DNA from: Eutreptiella sp. 'Long Island Sound 2002'
Taxonomy: Eukaryota > Euglenozoa > Euglenophyceae > Eutreptiales > Eutreptiaceae
Direction: 5' to 3'
DNA: 64,000 nucleotides
Assembly (NCBI GenBank): GCA_964036045.1
Contig: OZ038382.1
Location: forward strand, 135,770,442 to 135,834,441
In this document: in pieces, positions 20,422-29,754 of the stretch
How the letters are laid out: each line of letters starts with the position of its first letter
How positions within the stretch are numbered: position 1 is the stretch's first letter
The notes under the pieces: generated by a model
The model's database searches: none
What the model saw: the letters and a program-made list of their open reading frames with translations, nothing else
What the model was told of the DNA's origin: nothing
Position numbers and translations under genes: made by a program

Positions 20422-20487
20422 CAGCGGTCCAATGGTAGCGCAGCCGATACCAGATGTGGAGGCGTCGGTTCGAATCCTGATCTGCTG
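20422..20487 (+). other. tRNA-like unit, plus strand
   Basis: TCCAATGGTAGCGCA resembles a D arm and GGTTCGAATCC is a perfect B-box/T-loop. The outer ends (CAGCGG… and …TCTGCTG) can pair over about six positions. The T stem is poor and the total length is short, so it is tRNA-derived rather than a functional tRNA. Confidence 0.5.
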
Positions 20488-20520
20488 ACTTTTAGCGCCG
20501 CCGCCGGCGGTGGCGCCAAA

Positions 20521-20590
20521 GTGGGCACCTGGGATTCGAACCGCCGACCACACGGATGCCGGCCGGCTGCGTTACCACTCGGCCACTATT
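20521..20590 (-). other. tRNA-like unit, minus strand
   Basis: The reverse complement has AGTGGCCGAGTGGTAACGC (D-arm/A-box type) and GGTTCGAATCCC (B-box), with AGTGG and CCACT able to close an acceptor-like stem. It is a diverged relative of the plus-strand unit, placed tail to tail with it. Between them lies GCGCCGCCGCCGGCGGTGG, itself nearly palindromic. Confidence 0.5.
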
Positions 20591-20915
20591 TGGATTGTGG
20601 CAACTGGCTTCGCTGCTGCTTGGTGCCGCATCTGCCACTGACAAAAAACCCAAACTGTGTGTATTTGTCTGACTGCCTGCTTGCTGGCTCAGGGACTGAT
20701 TGGCTGACTGTCAACCTCTCTTCGAGGTGCACTGCCGAAGGCAATAGAATTTGAAGGGAATACATGACTGTTGACTGGCACATGTAGTACCCCCTACACA
20801 CATTCATTTTGGATAATTCACAGGTTTTTCGGGGTGTTCCCTACAGAGCACAATTGTGCAATTTTCCAAAGTGGTTTTTCAGCCCCCGCTTTGGGGTGGT
20901 ACCCATTTGGGAGCT
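20591..20915. other. Unassigned DNA before the right end
   Basis: No gene recognised between the minus-strand tRNA-like unit and the right terminal repeat. Confidence 0.4.
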
Positions 20916-20936
20916 GTGGCAATTTTGCTACGTGCG
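20916..20936 (-). repeat. Terminal inverted repeat, right
   Basis: It ends TACGTGCG, followed by TA and then GC-rich LINE coding DNA. It pairs with 4301-4322 in inverted orientation. Confidence 0.6.
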
Positions 20937-20938
20937 TA

Positions 20939-22353
20939 TAGAGCCGCCTAAGACTCCGCCAGCTCCAGCACCGGGTCCGGGACAGCCTTCGCTGCCACTG
21001 CTCGCGCCAACTCGAGGTGCGGCGCCCCATCACCTTCGGTGGGCTGGGCGACGGGGCGGATGGCCCGGCCGGCCGCGCGGCGCTGCGGGTGGCCTCCACG
21101 GAGCTTGAGAATTAAATCATTGCTGCGCGGTCTCCTGGCCGGGGCCATGTGGACGGCGGCCCGGGTGTCACGCCACGGCACGCGGGCCAACTCCGCGTGA
21201 CCCCACTGCGGCGCGGCGCACGAGGACGAGGCCCACGTCCTCTGGGACTGCCCGGAATGGGACAACGCCAGAGGGACGTGGCTCCCCTGGGTGAAGGACG
21301 CGGCGGGAGCCATCCCCAACCTAGGCCCGCCGGGCTGGTGGCCCTATTGCCTGCGGAAAACGGGCCTTTTCCCCCTCCGGCTAGCACAGGGGGTGGACCG
21401 GGACCTCCTCGACGAGTTCCTGTACCGCCTATATGGCATGTACTTGGCGGTCCTCGCAGCTCGTATGGCAGCCGGACAGGGGGATCATCCGGGCCACGGC
21501 GACTCGCTCTTCCCGGAGCAGCCGTGCCCACGGCCCCGCGACCCCTACCCTTGGGACGCCTTCGTTGGCCCCGTGCCGGGGGACACCGTCCGCCACCAGA
21601 CGCGGCTGCAACCGGGGGTGCCGCCGGACTAGAGATGGCCCCGAGACTTCATCCACGACCTGGTCCGGTGGGCCCGGGCGCTAGCTTGGATGCCGGGGCC
21701 GGCGGAGGTCTCCTGGGCGGAATTGGCCCTGGACTATGAAACGTTTGTGAGGCGGGCGCTCCCGGCCTCCCCGGACCACGGGCTGCGGGGCACGCGGCTG
21801 CCACTGGGAGAGGGAGCCCAAATTCCGCGCAAGGCTGTGGGTCTGGCGGAGCGCCACCTGGCGGCGGGCGCAATGCTCAGTGGGGCCCCGCTGGGGCGCT
21901 GCCGTTCGCTCCTCCCCCTCGGGGGCCGCGTGTGCGCGGGGCTTTCGGCTCGCCCGTACTTCGCGGCGCGCCGCGAAGTCATTCTGCAGCTGATGCGCCT
22001 GGCCGCGCACTGCCGCGACTCGTGGGCCCCGGCGCTTGCGGGCGCCTGCACGCATGCGGCCACTGCACAGTGACCGCTTTCTCTTGCATTATTTCCCCCG
22101 CCCCCTCGAGGGGGGGCCTCCAGTGCTCCTGTATGCCCGGCGGTCCCCGCGGGCACCGGCCCGCAGCATCCCGCTCGCGGCACCACAGCGCAGCCGCTCC
22201 GGGGGCGGAAGCGGCACGCAGGGTGCGCTCTGCTTGAAGCATGGGGCGCCATCTTGTGCCCGGTGCAGGAGCCTAGGCTCGGGCATCAGGCGCTGCTGCC
22301 GGGCGGGCCACGAAGGCCACACTGGCTCCTCGGGGGTCCCAGCTGCCCCATAG
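20939..22353 (+). pseudogene. LINE coding sequence, 3' part, decayed
   Basis: GC-rich coding starts right after the element's end (LRLRQLQHRVRDSL, RRPITFGGLGDG). A shifted frame then reads LLRGLLAGAMWTAARVSRHG, an in-frame TGA at 21198-21200, and PHCGAAHEDEAHVLWDCPEW. The last part is a Cys/His arrangement seen downstream of reverse transcriptase in many LINEs, where the TGA occupies the place of an expected first Cys. The frame goes on through WWPYCLRKTGLF and RYPLYG-like text to a TAG at 21630-21632, then without loss of frame (RWPRDFIHDLVRWARALAW) to 22073. A further frame ends with ALCLKHGAPSCARCRSL and CCRAGHEGH, a second Cys/His cluster. At least two stops and two frame changes make it non-functional. 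Confidence 0.65.
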
Positions 22354-23338
22354 CCCCCCCCCCCCCCCCCGGGTCGCCCCGGGTCGCCAGGTGCTCATCC
22401 CCGAGGCCCGACGCGCAGGGGCGGCCACGCTGTCCTCTTGGCTGGGACGGGCCCGCCCGGCCTCCCAGGCCCTCCCGGGCTCGGACCCTCCGGCCACCCG
22501 CCGATGCGCAGCCCCGCCCAGAGTCCTGGGCACTCGCCCTTCCTCCGCCCTGAGGCCTGACGTCCCCAGGCCCGTGAAGCGCCAGGCGCCTAACCGGGCT
22601 AACCGGGGGGACCCGGGGGGGGGGGGGGTCAAAAGCCAACAGATCGGGGGGCAGCAGACCCCCTATCACCTGAGCCAGTGGGGGGGGGGGGCTACAACCC
22701 GAGGCCGATCCCTTCATCCTCCCGCGCCAGCGTGGGGGCCACGTGGGCGCCAATGGGTGGGTGGGCAGCAGACCCCATTTCACCCCAGCCAGCGCGGGCA
22801 GGGGCGATGGCCCGAGGCCGGTCTGCTCGTCCTCCTGCGCCAGCGCGGGGGCCACGGGGGCGCCGTCGGCGCAACGGGACTGCCCCCGACCCCCCCCCCC
22901 CCCCAGCAGAGTGACTCCCCCCTTCACTCCCAGATGTTTTTAGCCGCATCTGAGCGACCTTCAGCAGCTGCGCTCATCCACCCCGCGGGTTCAACGGCGG
23001 CCTCAGCCAAAGGCCAACAGGTTAATAGCAGACATGCTTCGCACCCTGCCCCCCCCCCACAAGCGGCGAGCGACGCAATCGGGGGGGCCTCCTCCTCTGA
23101 CCCAATGGCGGGCGCGCCCTCGGCGCCGCCGCCATCCCAGTCCACACTGCTGCCACGGCGGCAGCACGGCAGGGCCAGCACGGAAGACACCTAGTCGCAT
23201 CCTGCACGTCCCTCGTGGCCGCCGTGCAGGCACAGGTGGGGGGCTTGTAGGGGAGGACACGGGCGCCTGAACTCGACTTGGCGCACCTCCCCGCCCCTGT
23301 TCCTCTGTAAATGGACCAGCGGCCACTAATAGACGAAT
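22354..23338 (+). other. LINE 3' region, GC-rich
   Basis: Very GC-rich DNA between the last Cys/His cluster and the right target duplication. A roughly 122-base stretch (GGGCAGCAGACCCC … CGCCAGCGYGGGGGCCACG) is present twice at about 22648-22742 and 22768-22862. A 267-codon open frame (22391-23194) is probably compositional, since I see no domain in it. No poly(A) tail is seen. Confidence 0.45.
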
Positions 23339-23351
23339 GCCGTATTTATGT
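23339..23351 (+). repeat. Target-site duplication, right copy
   Basis: Exact repeat of GCCGTATTTATGT at 3117-3129. It is followed at once by GTTTTTCACC, the next bases of the satellite monomer. Confidence 0.85.
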
Positions 23352-24590
23352 GTTTTTCACCCTATTTGGGTATTGAGCGTGGGGGCGGGGGGGGGGGGGG
23401 GGGGCTCCCAAGGGATTTGTACATAACCTACTGACACAATTTTTCACCCTGCTGCAGCTCAAAAATCCAAGTTTCTGACAAAGCATATTTTCTTGACATC
23501 GTGACCACCCAAAACGACCATCCAACCTTGTAAAGCATGTTTTAGGCCGCATTTATGTGTTTTTCACCCTATTTTGGGTATTGGGTGTCGGGGGGGGGGT
23601 TCAGGGGATTGGTACACCGCATGCTTATGCAATCCTCCTCCTTGAGAAGCTCGAAAATCAAAGTTTCCGACGAACCTTTTTTTGTTTTGTACATTGTGAC
23701 CACCAAAAATGACCATCCAATCTATGTAAAGCATGGTTTAGGCCGTATTTACGTGTTTTTCACCTTACTTTGGTATTGAGTGTGGGGGCCTGCGGGGCAG
23801 GGGTCTCCCAAGGGACGGGCACAGAACCTACTGATGCAATTTTCCAGGCTGGGTCGCACAAAAATCAATCTTTCAAACGAAGGTCAAGTTTTTGACATCT
23901 TAACCACAAAAAATGACGATCCAACCTTGTAAAGTTTGTTTTAGGCCGCATTGATGTGTTTTTTTACCCTACTGGAGTATTGAGTGTGGGGGCGGGACAA
24001 GGAGGGGAGGCGGTCCCCCAAGGGATTGGTACATAACCTGCTTATGTAGGTTTTGACTTTGGGTTGCTCAAAAATCAAAGTTTCTGACAAAGCATATTTT
24101 CTTGACATTGTGACCACCCAAAACGACCCTCCAACCTTGTAAAGCATGTTTTAGGCCGCATTGATGTGTTTTTCACCTTATTTGGGTATTGGGTGTGGGG
24201 GGCAGGGGTGGGGGGGTCTCCCAAGGGATTGGTACACAACCTGCTGATGCAATTATCCACCCTGGGGAGCTCGAAACTGAAATTTTCCGCTAAAGCTTAT
24301 TTTTTCGACATGGTGACCACCAAAAATGATCATCCAATTTATGCAAAGCATGATGCGTGTATTAATGTGTCTTTCAACCTATTTGGGGATGGAGTGTGGC
24401 GGCGGTGTGGGGTGGGGCAGTCTCCAAGGGGGTTGGTACACCACGTGCTTATGCACGTTTTGACCATGGGCACCTCAAAAATTGAAGTTTCTGACAAAGC
24501 ACATTTTCGTGGCATCGTGACCGCCCAAAACGATAATCCAATATGTGTAAAGCATGCTTTAGGCCGTATTGATGTGTTTTACCCGCATGG
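23339..24590. repeat. ~200-bp satellite array, right half
   Basis: Monomers begin (GCCG… block) near 23339, 23546, 23742, 23945, 24155, ~24352 and ~24573, so spacings are about 196-221. The array ends at about 24590 where GATGTGTTTT runs into unrelated sequence. Confidence 0.88.
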
Positions 24591-25082
24591 CAAAAGAACA
24601 GCAGTCGGGCATGTTACCGTCACCAACACTCTGCAATCTCCGCAGAGGCATCATTGATGCCATAGAAACACAACCTGTCGGAATGGTTGGGTGGGTGGGA
24701 CCACGTACTCTTCATGGGTGCGCGGGTGCGCCCTTGGGAGAACATTAAAAACAATTCTAAGTACGCAATGAAATATGCGTGGCAGGAAACCCCTGTTTCC
24801 CTACATCAAGCAGACGATTAAATCACAAAGCAAAACAAGAGCATTTAGGTATACTACAGTCACCGACACTGCTTTTCTTGCTCTCCACCCAAACGGGCAT
24901 GCCCCGCCACGCACACAAAATATTTTGGCACTCCAAAGGATAAAAGCAAGGGCGTAGCGCAAAGCTCGTGCACTATAGATCAATCAGCCGGAAATCCTAG
25001 GCACAACTAATCCGCCGAGCCTAGTGCAGAAACTTGAAGATTCGTCGTTGCCCTTGGACTCAGATTGGGGGAGGCAAATCAG
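24591..25082. other. Unassigned DNA
   Basis: No gene recognised. It may hold the 3' end of the retroelement that lies to the right on the minus strand. Confidence 0.35.
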
Positions 25083-26770
25083 GATATGCCTCCAGGGCTT
25101 TATACCGAACCCTTGCCCCTTGACAGGAAGACACAATATGCCACGCAAAATCAACCTGGGACAGGCAGTCCGCAGGGTTGAGGTGCCCTGAGACGAACGA
25201 AATACACAGAGGCCTCTAGTCGTTGGAAGAGGTAGAAAGGTGTACGGGGTGTCCGTCCTGGCGCTTGAGCCTTGCCCCTACCCGCATACCCGCCATCTTG
25301 CTGAGCGCCGACTCATTGCCGCCGACGAGGCGCCAAACGCGCCAGCCCACATTGATGCACATGCGCAACCCCCTCATCAGAGCCCCTAGCTTCGCCTCTT
25401 GTTGAGTCTTTACGAAGGGGCAGCAGTGGAATAACCTGCCACCCAAGACCAGTCCCCACACTCCAATTTTAAATCGGTCCGCGTGGTGAGTAGCATCAAC
25501 AAATAAAACCCCCCACCACATATGGATAGAGGCAGTAGGGGTTGGGGAGACCAGCCCTTTAAAGACAAGATGAGGCAATTCAGCAGGCCTGTAAGGAGCG
25601 AGAGGGGCAAATTTTGCACCCAGTTCTGGCCCCACTGGCAATGGGCCCACCATTCCGAGGTAAAAGGGGCATAGGCTGCAGAAGGCCATAGGGCCCAAAC
25701 ATACGTCCCAAGGATACGCCGTGCGTGCTTTTTTGTGGGGGCCAAAACCGCCGCCCTGATCCAGAGGCCGACCAAGGAAATCCACCCCTGACCTTCCATT
25801 AGCATTAGCATTAGGTCCACAAAACACCAGGAGTGGACCTAGGACATGGGACTTTAAGCACGGGTTCCATTATACTCCTGATACTTATAATAGTGCCTGT
25901 CTCGTACAGAGCGACGCACAAAAACCCACCATCCTGGCGCACACGATTCCTACCATAACCCACCGCCAAAAAATCATCTACATATTTTAAGACTATAACC
26001 AAATTCAATTGTACAAACTCAAGAATAAACCCCAATACACATTGACAAATTAGAGGTGCAAACTACCAACCAAACGGGAGGCAGGGAAAGGCAAAAATCT
26101 TTGCATGTATTTGTACCCGAAAACTATTCTTCGTGGCTGCCGGCAAAGTTAGTGAGCAAAAAGCATTGGTCAACTCTATGAGGCATGCGACTAGTTCAAC
26201 GCCCGCGGATGCTTGCACCCGTAGGTTGTCTAACTCCTTTAGGAAAGGGTCGTTTTTGTGGGACAAGTATGCACCACTCAGCAACAGGGTAGTGGGGATC
26301 ATCGAACGATTTTGGACCAAAAAGGCCAAATCTTCGACCAAGGGCACGCAAAAACAATGCGGTCGACATTGATGCTGTTTGTTAAACTTGAAAATCATCA
26401 CCGCCTCGGTGGCGTTCCTGGGAACGGGAAAAAGGCATCCATTGAGAACTGCCCCCCCGGTTTAATCTTCCGTCGTGTACCAGAGCTAGGGCCATGATCA
26501 GCCCTTCCGGGGAATTTGACGCATCGCACCGAGGTTGTGTGCATTCATGTGTGAAAAGTTCGGGGGGCAAGCCGGTCCCATATGAAATTCGGGATGGGTG
26601 TATGGCCCGCCGGTGCTATACCCGGATCCAAGACCTCAGTGTCCAACCCAATCAGGATAGTAGCAGGAGAGGTGGCATCCCTCATGAGACAACTCCAAAG
26701 GTCACTCCTCAGGGCATCGAGGGCAATAAGCAGGCAGGCGTTCATCGACTTGTAGCACCCCCAAATCAAA
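25083..26770 (-). pseudogene. Retroelement pol: reverse transcriptase and RNase H, decayed
   Basis: Read on the minus strand, 26401-26063 gives CLIELTNAFCSLTLP (motif A region, with Glu-Leu-Thr where Asp would be expected) and CLPFGW, the PFG motif before motif B. After an in-frame TAG (26063-26065) the same frame continues to LKYVDDFLAVG, with the catalytic YVDD at 25973-25984. A shifted frame (25827-25216) then has VLFVDATHHADRFKIGVWG, QQEAKLGALMRGLR and VGGNESALSKMA, matching RNase H active-site regions. Past another TAG (25216-25218) it reads FVSGHLNPADCLSQVD, the terminal RNase H motif. The order RT then RNase H, with PFGW and NPAD, fits LTR- or DIRS-type elements. I see no integrase, tyrosine recombinase or long terminal repeats, so the class stays open. 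Confidence 0.65.
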
Positions 26771-27636
26771 AGCCACCGAGTCTCCCCTCATCAACAAAAA
26801 CCGGATCCTATTACCGGATCCTAGTAGGGGCCAGGTATTTGGATGTAGACCCAAGCCCTTTGAGATCTCTTCAATCGAGCCCCAACTTATCCGGATCTAG
26901 CAGTTCCTCCACTGCCCGCGCTCTTGGGCATCCGTCATTGGGCCGAGCGTCGGGCCGCACATCCGGCCAACGCCGCCAGTCGGGAGACACCGAGGCCCGT
27001 GGCATTCGTGGGCTGTGTCCCCCATGGTGTGACTTCTCGGGAACACCCACTTAGTCGGTCTCACATCCGTGATGTACTGCCTCCTATTGCCGCCTGAATG
27101 GACCCGTGGCTGCGATGCATCCTTCTTTTGGTCGATATGAATCTGATTCTGATTCCGAGGACCTAATGAACATTGATGGGCACCGGTGCCGTTCTCGGTT
27201 GCCCTATCGGCTCGTGACCGGGGACCTTGCCCACCATTTCCACATGGAAACCCGCTGATCTCCTAATGGGGATCCTTCAGACCACTTGTGCTCTTGCCGC
27301 ATCTTTTCCGCGTTCCTCCGGTAGCCGTTCTCCTTCTAGCCTTCTGGGACGACTCTTTGGCTTTACCTCGACGTTTTCCACTGTCCACCATTGCACCTTG
27401 CCGAAGTTGCGATCGGGATCCTTTGGCAAGCATGGGCATTTTTAAAGCATCTCGATCTACATCCGCGTTCGTCCTATCCTCCGCGGCGTCCTCGGCATGT
27501 TGTCACATGTAACCGTGCCGCTCACCCTATGTCGTACACTTTAGGTACACCTTTTCCCAGGGAAGATGCCACAAGACTTTCTGATTTTGCCCGTAAAAGC
27601 CGCTACAACTTTTCCTCTTGGGTTTCTGGGTGCGTT
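26771..27636. other. Possible degraded coding DNA
   Basis: Near 27113 a plus-strand ATG opens MHPSFGRYESDSDSEDLMN, ended by TGA after about 47 codons. In other plus frames DDSLALPRRFPLST and FPREDATRLSDFARKSRYNF follow, up to a TAG near 27642. The text looks protein-like but broken, and I recognise no family. The minus strand here could hold the 5' part of the retroelement, but I see no nucleocapsid or protease motif. Confidence 0.3.
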
Positions 27637-27638
27637 CT

Positions 27639-27772
27639 GTAGGGGCAGCCTACAAGAGCTGCGGGTAAAATGATGCGCACTTTTGATGGGTCGTCCATGT
27701 AGGAGAAGCCTATACAAGGTGCGGGTAAAATTAGGGTAGCCTTGATTGGTCGTCTGTGTAGGGGAAGCCTAG
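27639..27772 (+). repeat. Three ~60-bp hairpin repeats
   Basis: GTAGGGGCAGCCTAC (27639-27653), GTAGGAGAAGCCTAT (27699-27713) and GTAGGGGAAGCCTAG (27758-27772) are short hairpins spaced 59-60 bases apart. The first two are followed by GTGCGGGTAAAA-like sequence and the intervals share GGTCGTC. Confidence 0.65.
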
Positions 27773-29080
27773 TAGAACTATGGGCACCCTTGACGGGTCG
27801 TCCGAAGCGAATATCGGGTCAAAACACCGTGGACTCTTACGGTGTGTTTTAGAGTGTGTTTGTTTTACAGGGGGTCCGGACCCGCCCCCCCACCCCCCTG
27901 CAGGGAAAATGCGACATGATTGTGTCGTAGGACGAGCACTACCATGACATGTGTCACCATCGGCTTGTCATCGATCCTGCAGATGATTGGGCATCAAAGA
28001 GTTGTGTGAGGGTGGTTGGCCATTGGTCTGTGATATGGGTTTGGCGCCGTTTGATGCCCTCGCCAGCTCGCCACCTTGCTTGAGTAGGTCCATGTCTCTG
28101 TTACCTGGGTGGCATGCTGAATTTAGAACCCTCATGTGGAGCCTTGTTCTATAAAACGGTCTGCAAAGCGTGCCTAAAGTATTGGTGCAGAGAGGTACCT
28201 CCTCTAGGCACATTTAGGGGAAAAACGTTTTGTAGAACGTTCTAGACAAAATGATGTGATGCAAGTACCTCATGCAGGGCAATTTCAAGTGCACCGTGCT
28301 CTAGTAGTACATACCATGTGTGTGACCACGTGTTTCTAGTTGCCTGGGCCAAGTCTGCATCAACTATGTGCCTCTTAGAACCTGTCCGCATAATTAACCC
28401 TGCCCTGTTCTCTCTGTTCCTTGGGAAGCACCAATTTGAAAGTGAACATCATCTCATGGAATGTGCTGTAACGGACAAAGCCCCATGCGACTTTGTGATT
28501 TGGGCTGCAAGTTTTTGTGATTCACGTACCTCGAGCGGCTGGGGGGATCTGGTTCATCAATTTCCATTACGAACAATCGGCTTTTGTTAACATAGGTGGT
28601 ACACCATCCTTGCCGAAAGGGTGTTTCACATATAACAACTGATGCACCTAGAGTGCATACTGCATGCCAAACGCGCCACTTGCAATGTGGGTGTTTTGTC
28701 CCGTTCCCAGTGTAGGCGTCATGCACAGCTTGCAGTCTGCTCATACAAGGCACCTACCATTGAGGACAACGCCGCCACTGCGGCTGCAACGTTGTGGAGG
28801 CTTTTGTTCCGTTCTCCATATCTTGTGTGGTTAGACAATTCGTACCTTAAAAAATTGCCCCAGATCCACACAATTGAGATAGATCACTAAACCGCACAGC
28901 TATGGGGTTGCTGTCATTGCCTAGGCGTCTAGGCGTGTGTCTCGGAATGCTGTCCGTTGTGTGTCTTTAGAACACACGAGCTGACGTTGCCATTCCCTTG
29001 TTTACTGCTAAAGCTGCTGTGGTAAGTGTTGTTCAAGACATTGCTGCCAGCCCAGTTCCGCTGAAACACACAGGTAAAGT
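27773..29080. other. Unassigned DNA
   Basis: No convincing gene. A 90-codon plus frame at 28318-28590 has an unremarkable composition and no motif I know. GCCTAGGCGTCTAGGCGTG near 28920 is a small local repeat. Confidence 0.4.
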
Positions 29081-29539
29081 CAACCCTAGAGACCTATGTT
29101 AAACCCAATATGTTTGATATTTGCATCAAAAATTAATCCGCTAACCCAAAGGTGACCCTTTTGGGGGGGGGGGGGGCTGAGGGGTTTGGACGGGAAAAAC
29201 TCTACCCCCATGGGGTGCCCTACGGGATCGGGTGTCATTTTCGCCCGGGGTTTAGGGGGGGGTCTCACTGGTTTCCTTGGAAAAGAATATTAAAGCGGCC
29301 CCGAGGTTTAATTTTTGATTTTAATTTCTCATTTAATATTTGAAACATTGAAAATTAATGCGTCGCCGACATTCATATTAAGCTAGTAATGGTTAACTGT
29401 TTTCTGCAAAAATTAACCCTCCTTGAAAATCCCTATTAATGCATAACAAGAAAAGAAATACCTTTGCACCAAGTTTTTGTACTCATGTTTGTCCCCCATG
29501 GCCACTTTGCTGCCCCCCCTCCCCCGCCTTGTCTTTGTG
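29081..29539. other. AT-rich patch and G-tract
   Basis: Holds a GGGGGGGGGGG run at 29163-29174 and AT-rich stretches with repeated TTAAT/ATTAA words that recur at 30290-30450, 31130-31225, 62757-62815 and 63690-63800. No gene. Confidence 0.45.
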
Positions 29540-29728
29540 GTTAGGGTTTGGGAGGGTAGACCCCATTCTTTGTACAGGCGTTTTTAGGCAGATGGAAATG
29601 AAGATTCACCATCGGACACAGGAAAAAGTTGTAGGTATGTATGTGCGTGTGTGTGTTTGTGTGTTCATCGCTTGCGCGTGGGTTGTAGGTTGCACATTGC
29701 CCCAAAGCAGACTTAGGGGGTAGTTCCA
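29540..29728 (+). repeat. Dispersed repeat, copy 1 (with GT-rich core)
   Basis: Shared blocks GGTTTGGGAGGGTA, TTTTTAGG…, GAAATGAAGATT-like, a GTGTGTGTG tract and ATTGCCCCAAAGCAGA occur in the same order in the reverse complement of 63187-63375. The two copies are clearly diverged. Confidence 0.7.
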
Positions 29729-29754
29729 ACTTCATTGGCTATCCCCCCCCCTTC

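Larger units (their letters stand above)
4301..20936. mobile_element. 16.6-kb element with terminal inverted repeats, unknown class
   Basis: The segment starts CGCACGTA (4301-4308) and ends TACGTGCG (20929-20936), which are reverse complements. Both ends are flanked by TA (4299-4300 and 20937-20938), and a further TTGCCA match lies 6-7 bases inward on each side. GC-rich LINE coding sequence stops exactly at the left end and resumes just after the right end. The element carries coding regions at 5062-6524 and 18912-19633, and five copies of a palindrome built on GGGCACTGCAGTGCCC, two of them within 450 bases of the left end and two within 1.2 kb of the right end. I see no polymerase B, integrase or capsid gene that would make it a Polinton. 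Much of the interior (6484-18846) may be a further insertion. Confidence 0.6.
3130..23338 (+). mobile_element. Non-LTR retrotransposon (LINE), 5'-truncated, carrying a nested insertion
   Basis: The insertion is bounded by a perfect 13-bp target-site duplication and interrupts a satellite monomer. GC-rich coding DNA at the left (3135-4298) encodes a LINE-type reverse transcriptase. GC-rich coding DNA at the right (20950-22353) encodes the downstream part, with a Cys/His-rich segment. The AT-richer block 4301-20936 between them has its own inverted ends and is a later insertion. Without it the LINE would be about 3.6 kb. No poly(A) tail is visible before the right duplication. A variable-length target duplication and 5' truncation are usual for target-primed reverse transcription; that is family knowledge, and its application here is inference. 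Confidence 0.8.

Noticed and set aside
4301-20936. Polinton/Maverick identity for the 16.6-kb element
   Set aside because: The size would fit, but I see no protein-primed polymerase, retroviral-type integrase, packaging ATPase or capsid gene, and the terminal repeats are very short.
22391-23194. 267-codon GC-rich frame in the LINE 3' region
   Set aside because: Composition and overlapping open frames on both strands indicate GC-driven openness; no motif is visible.
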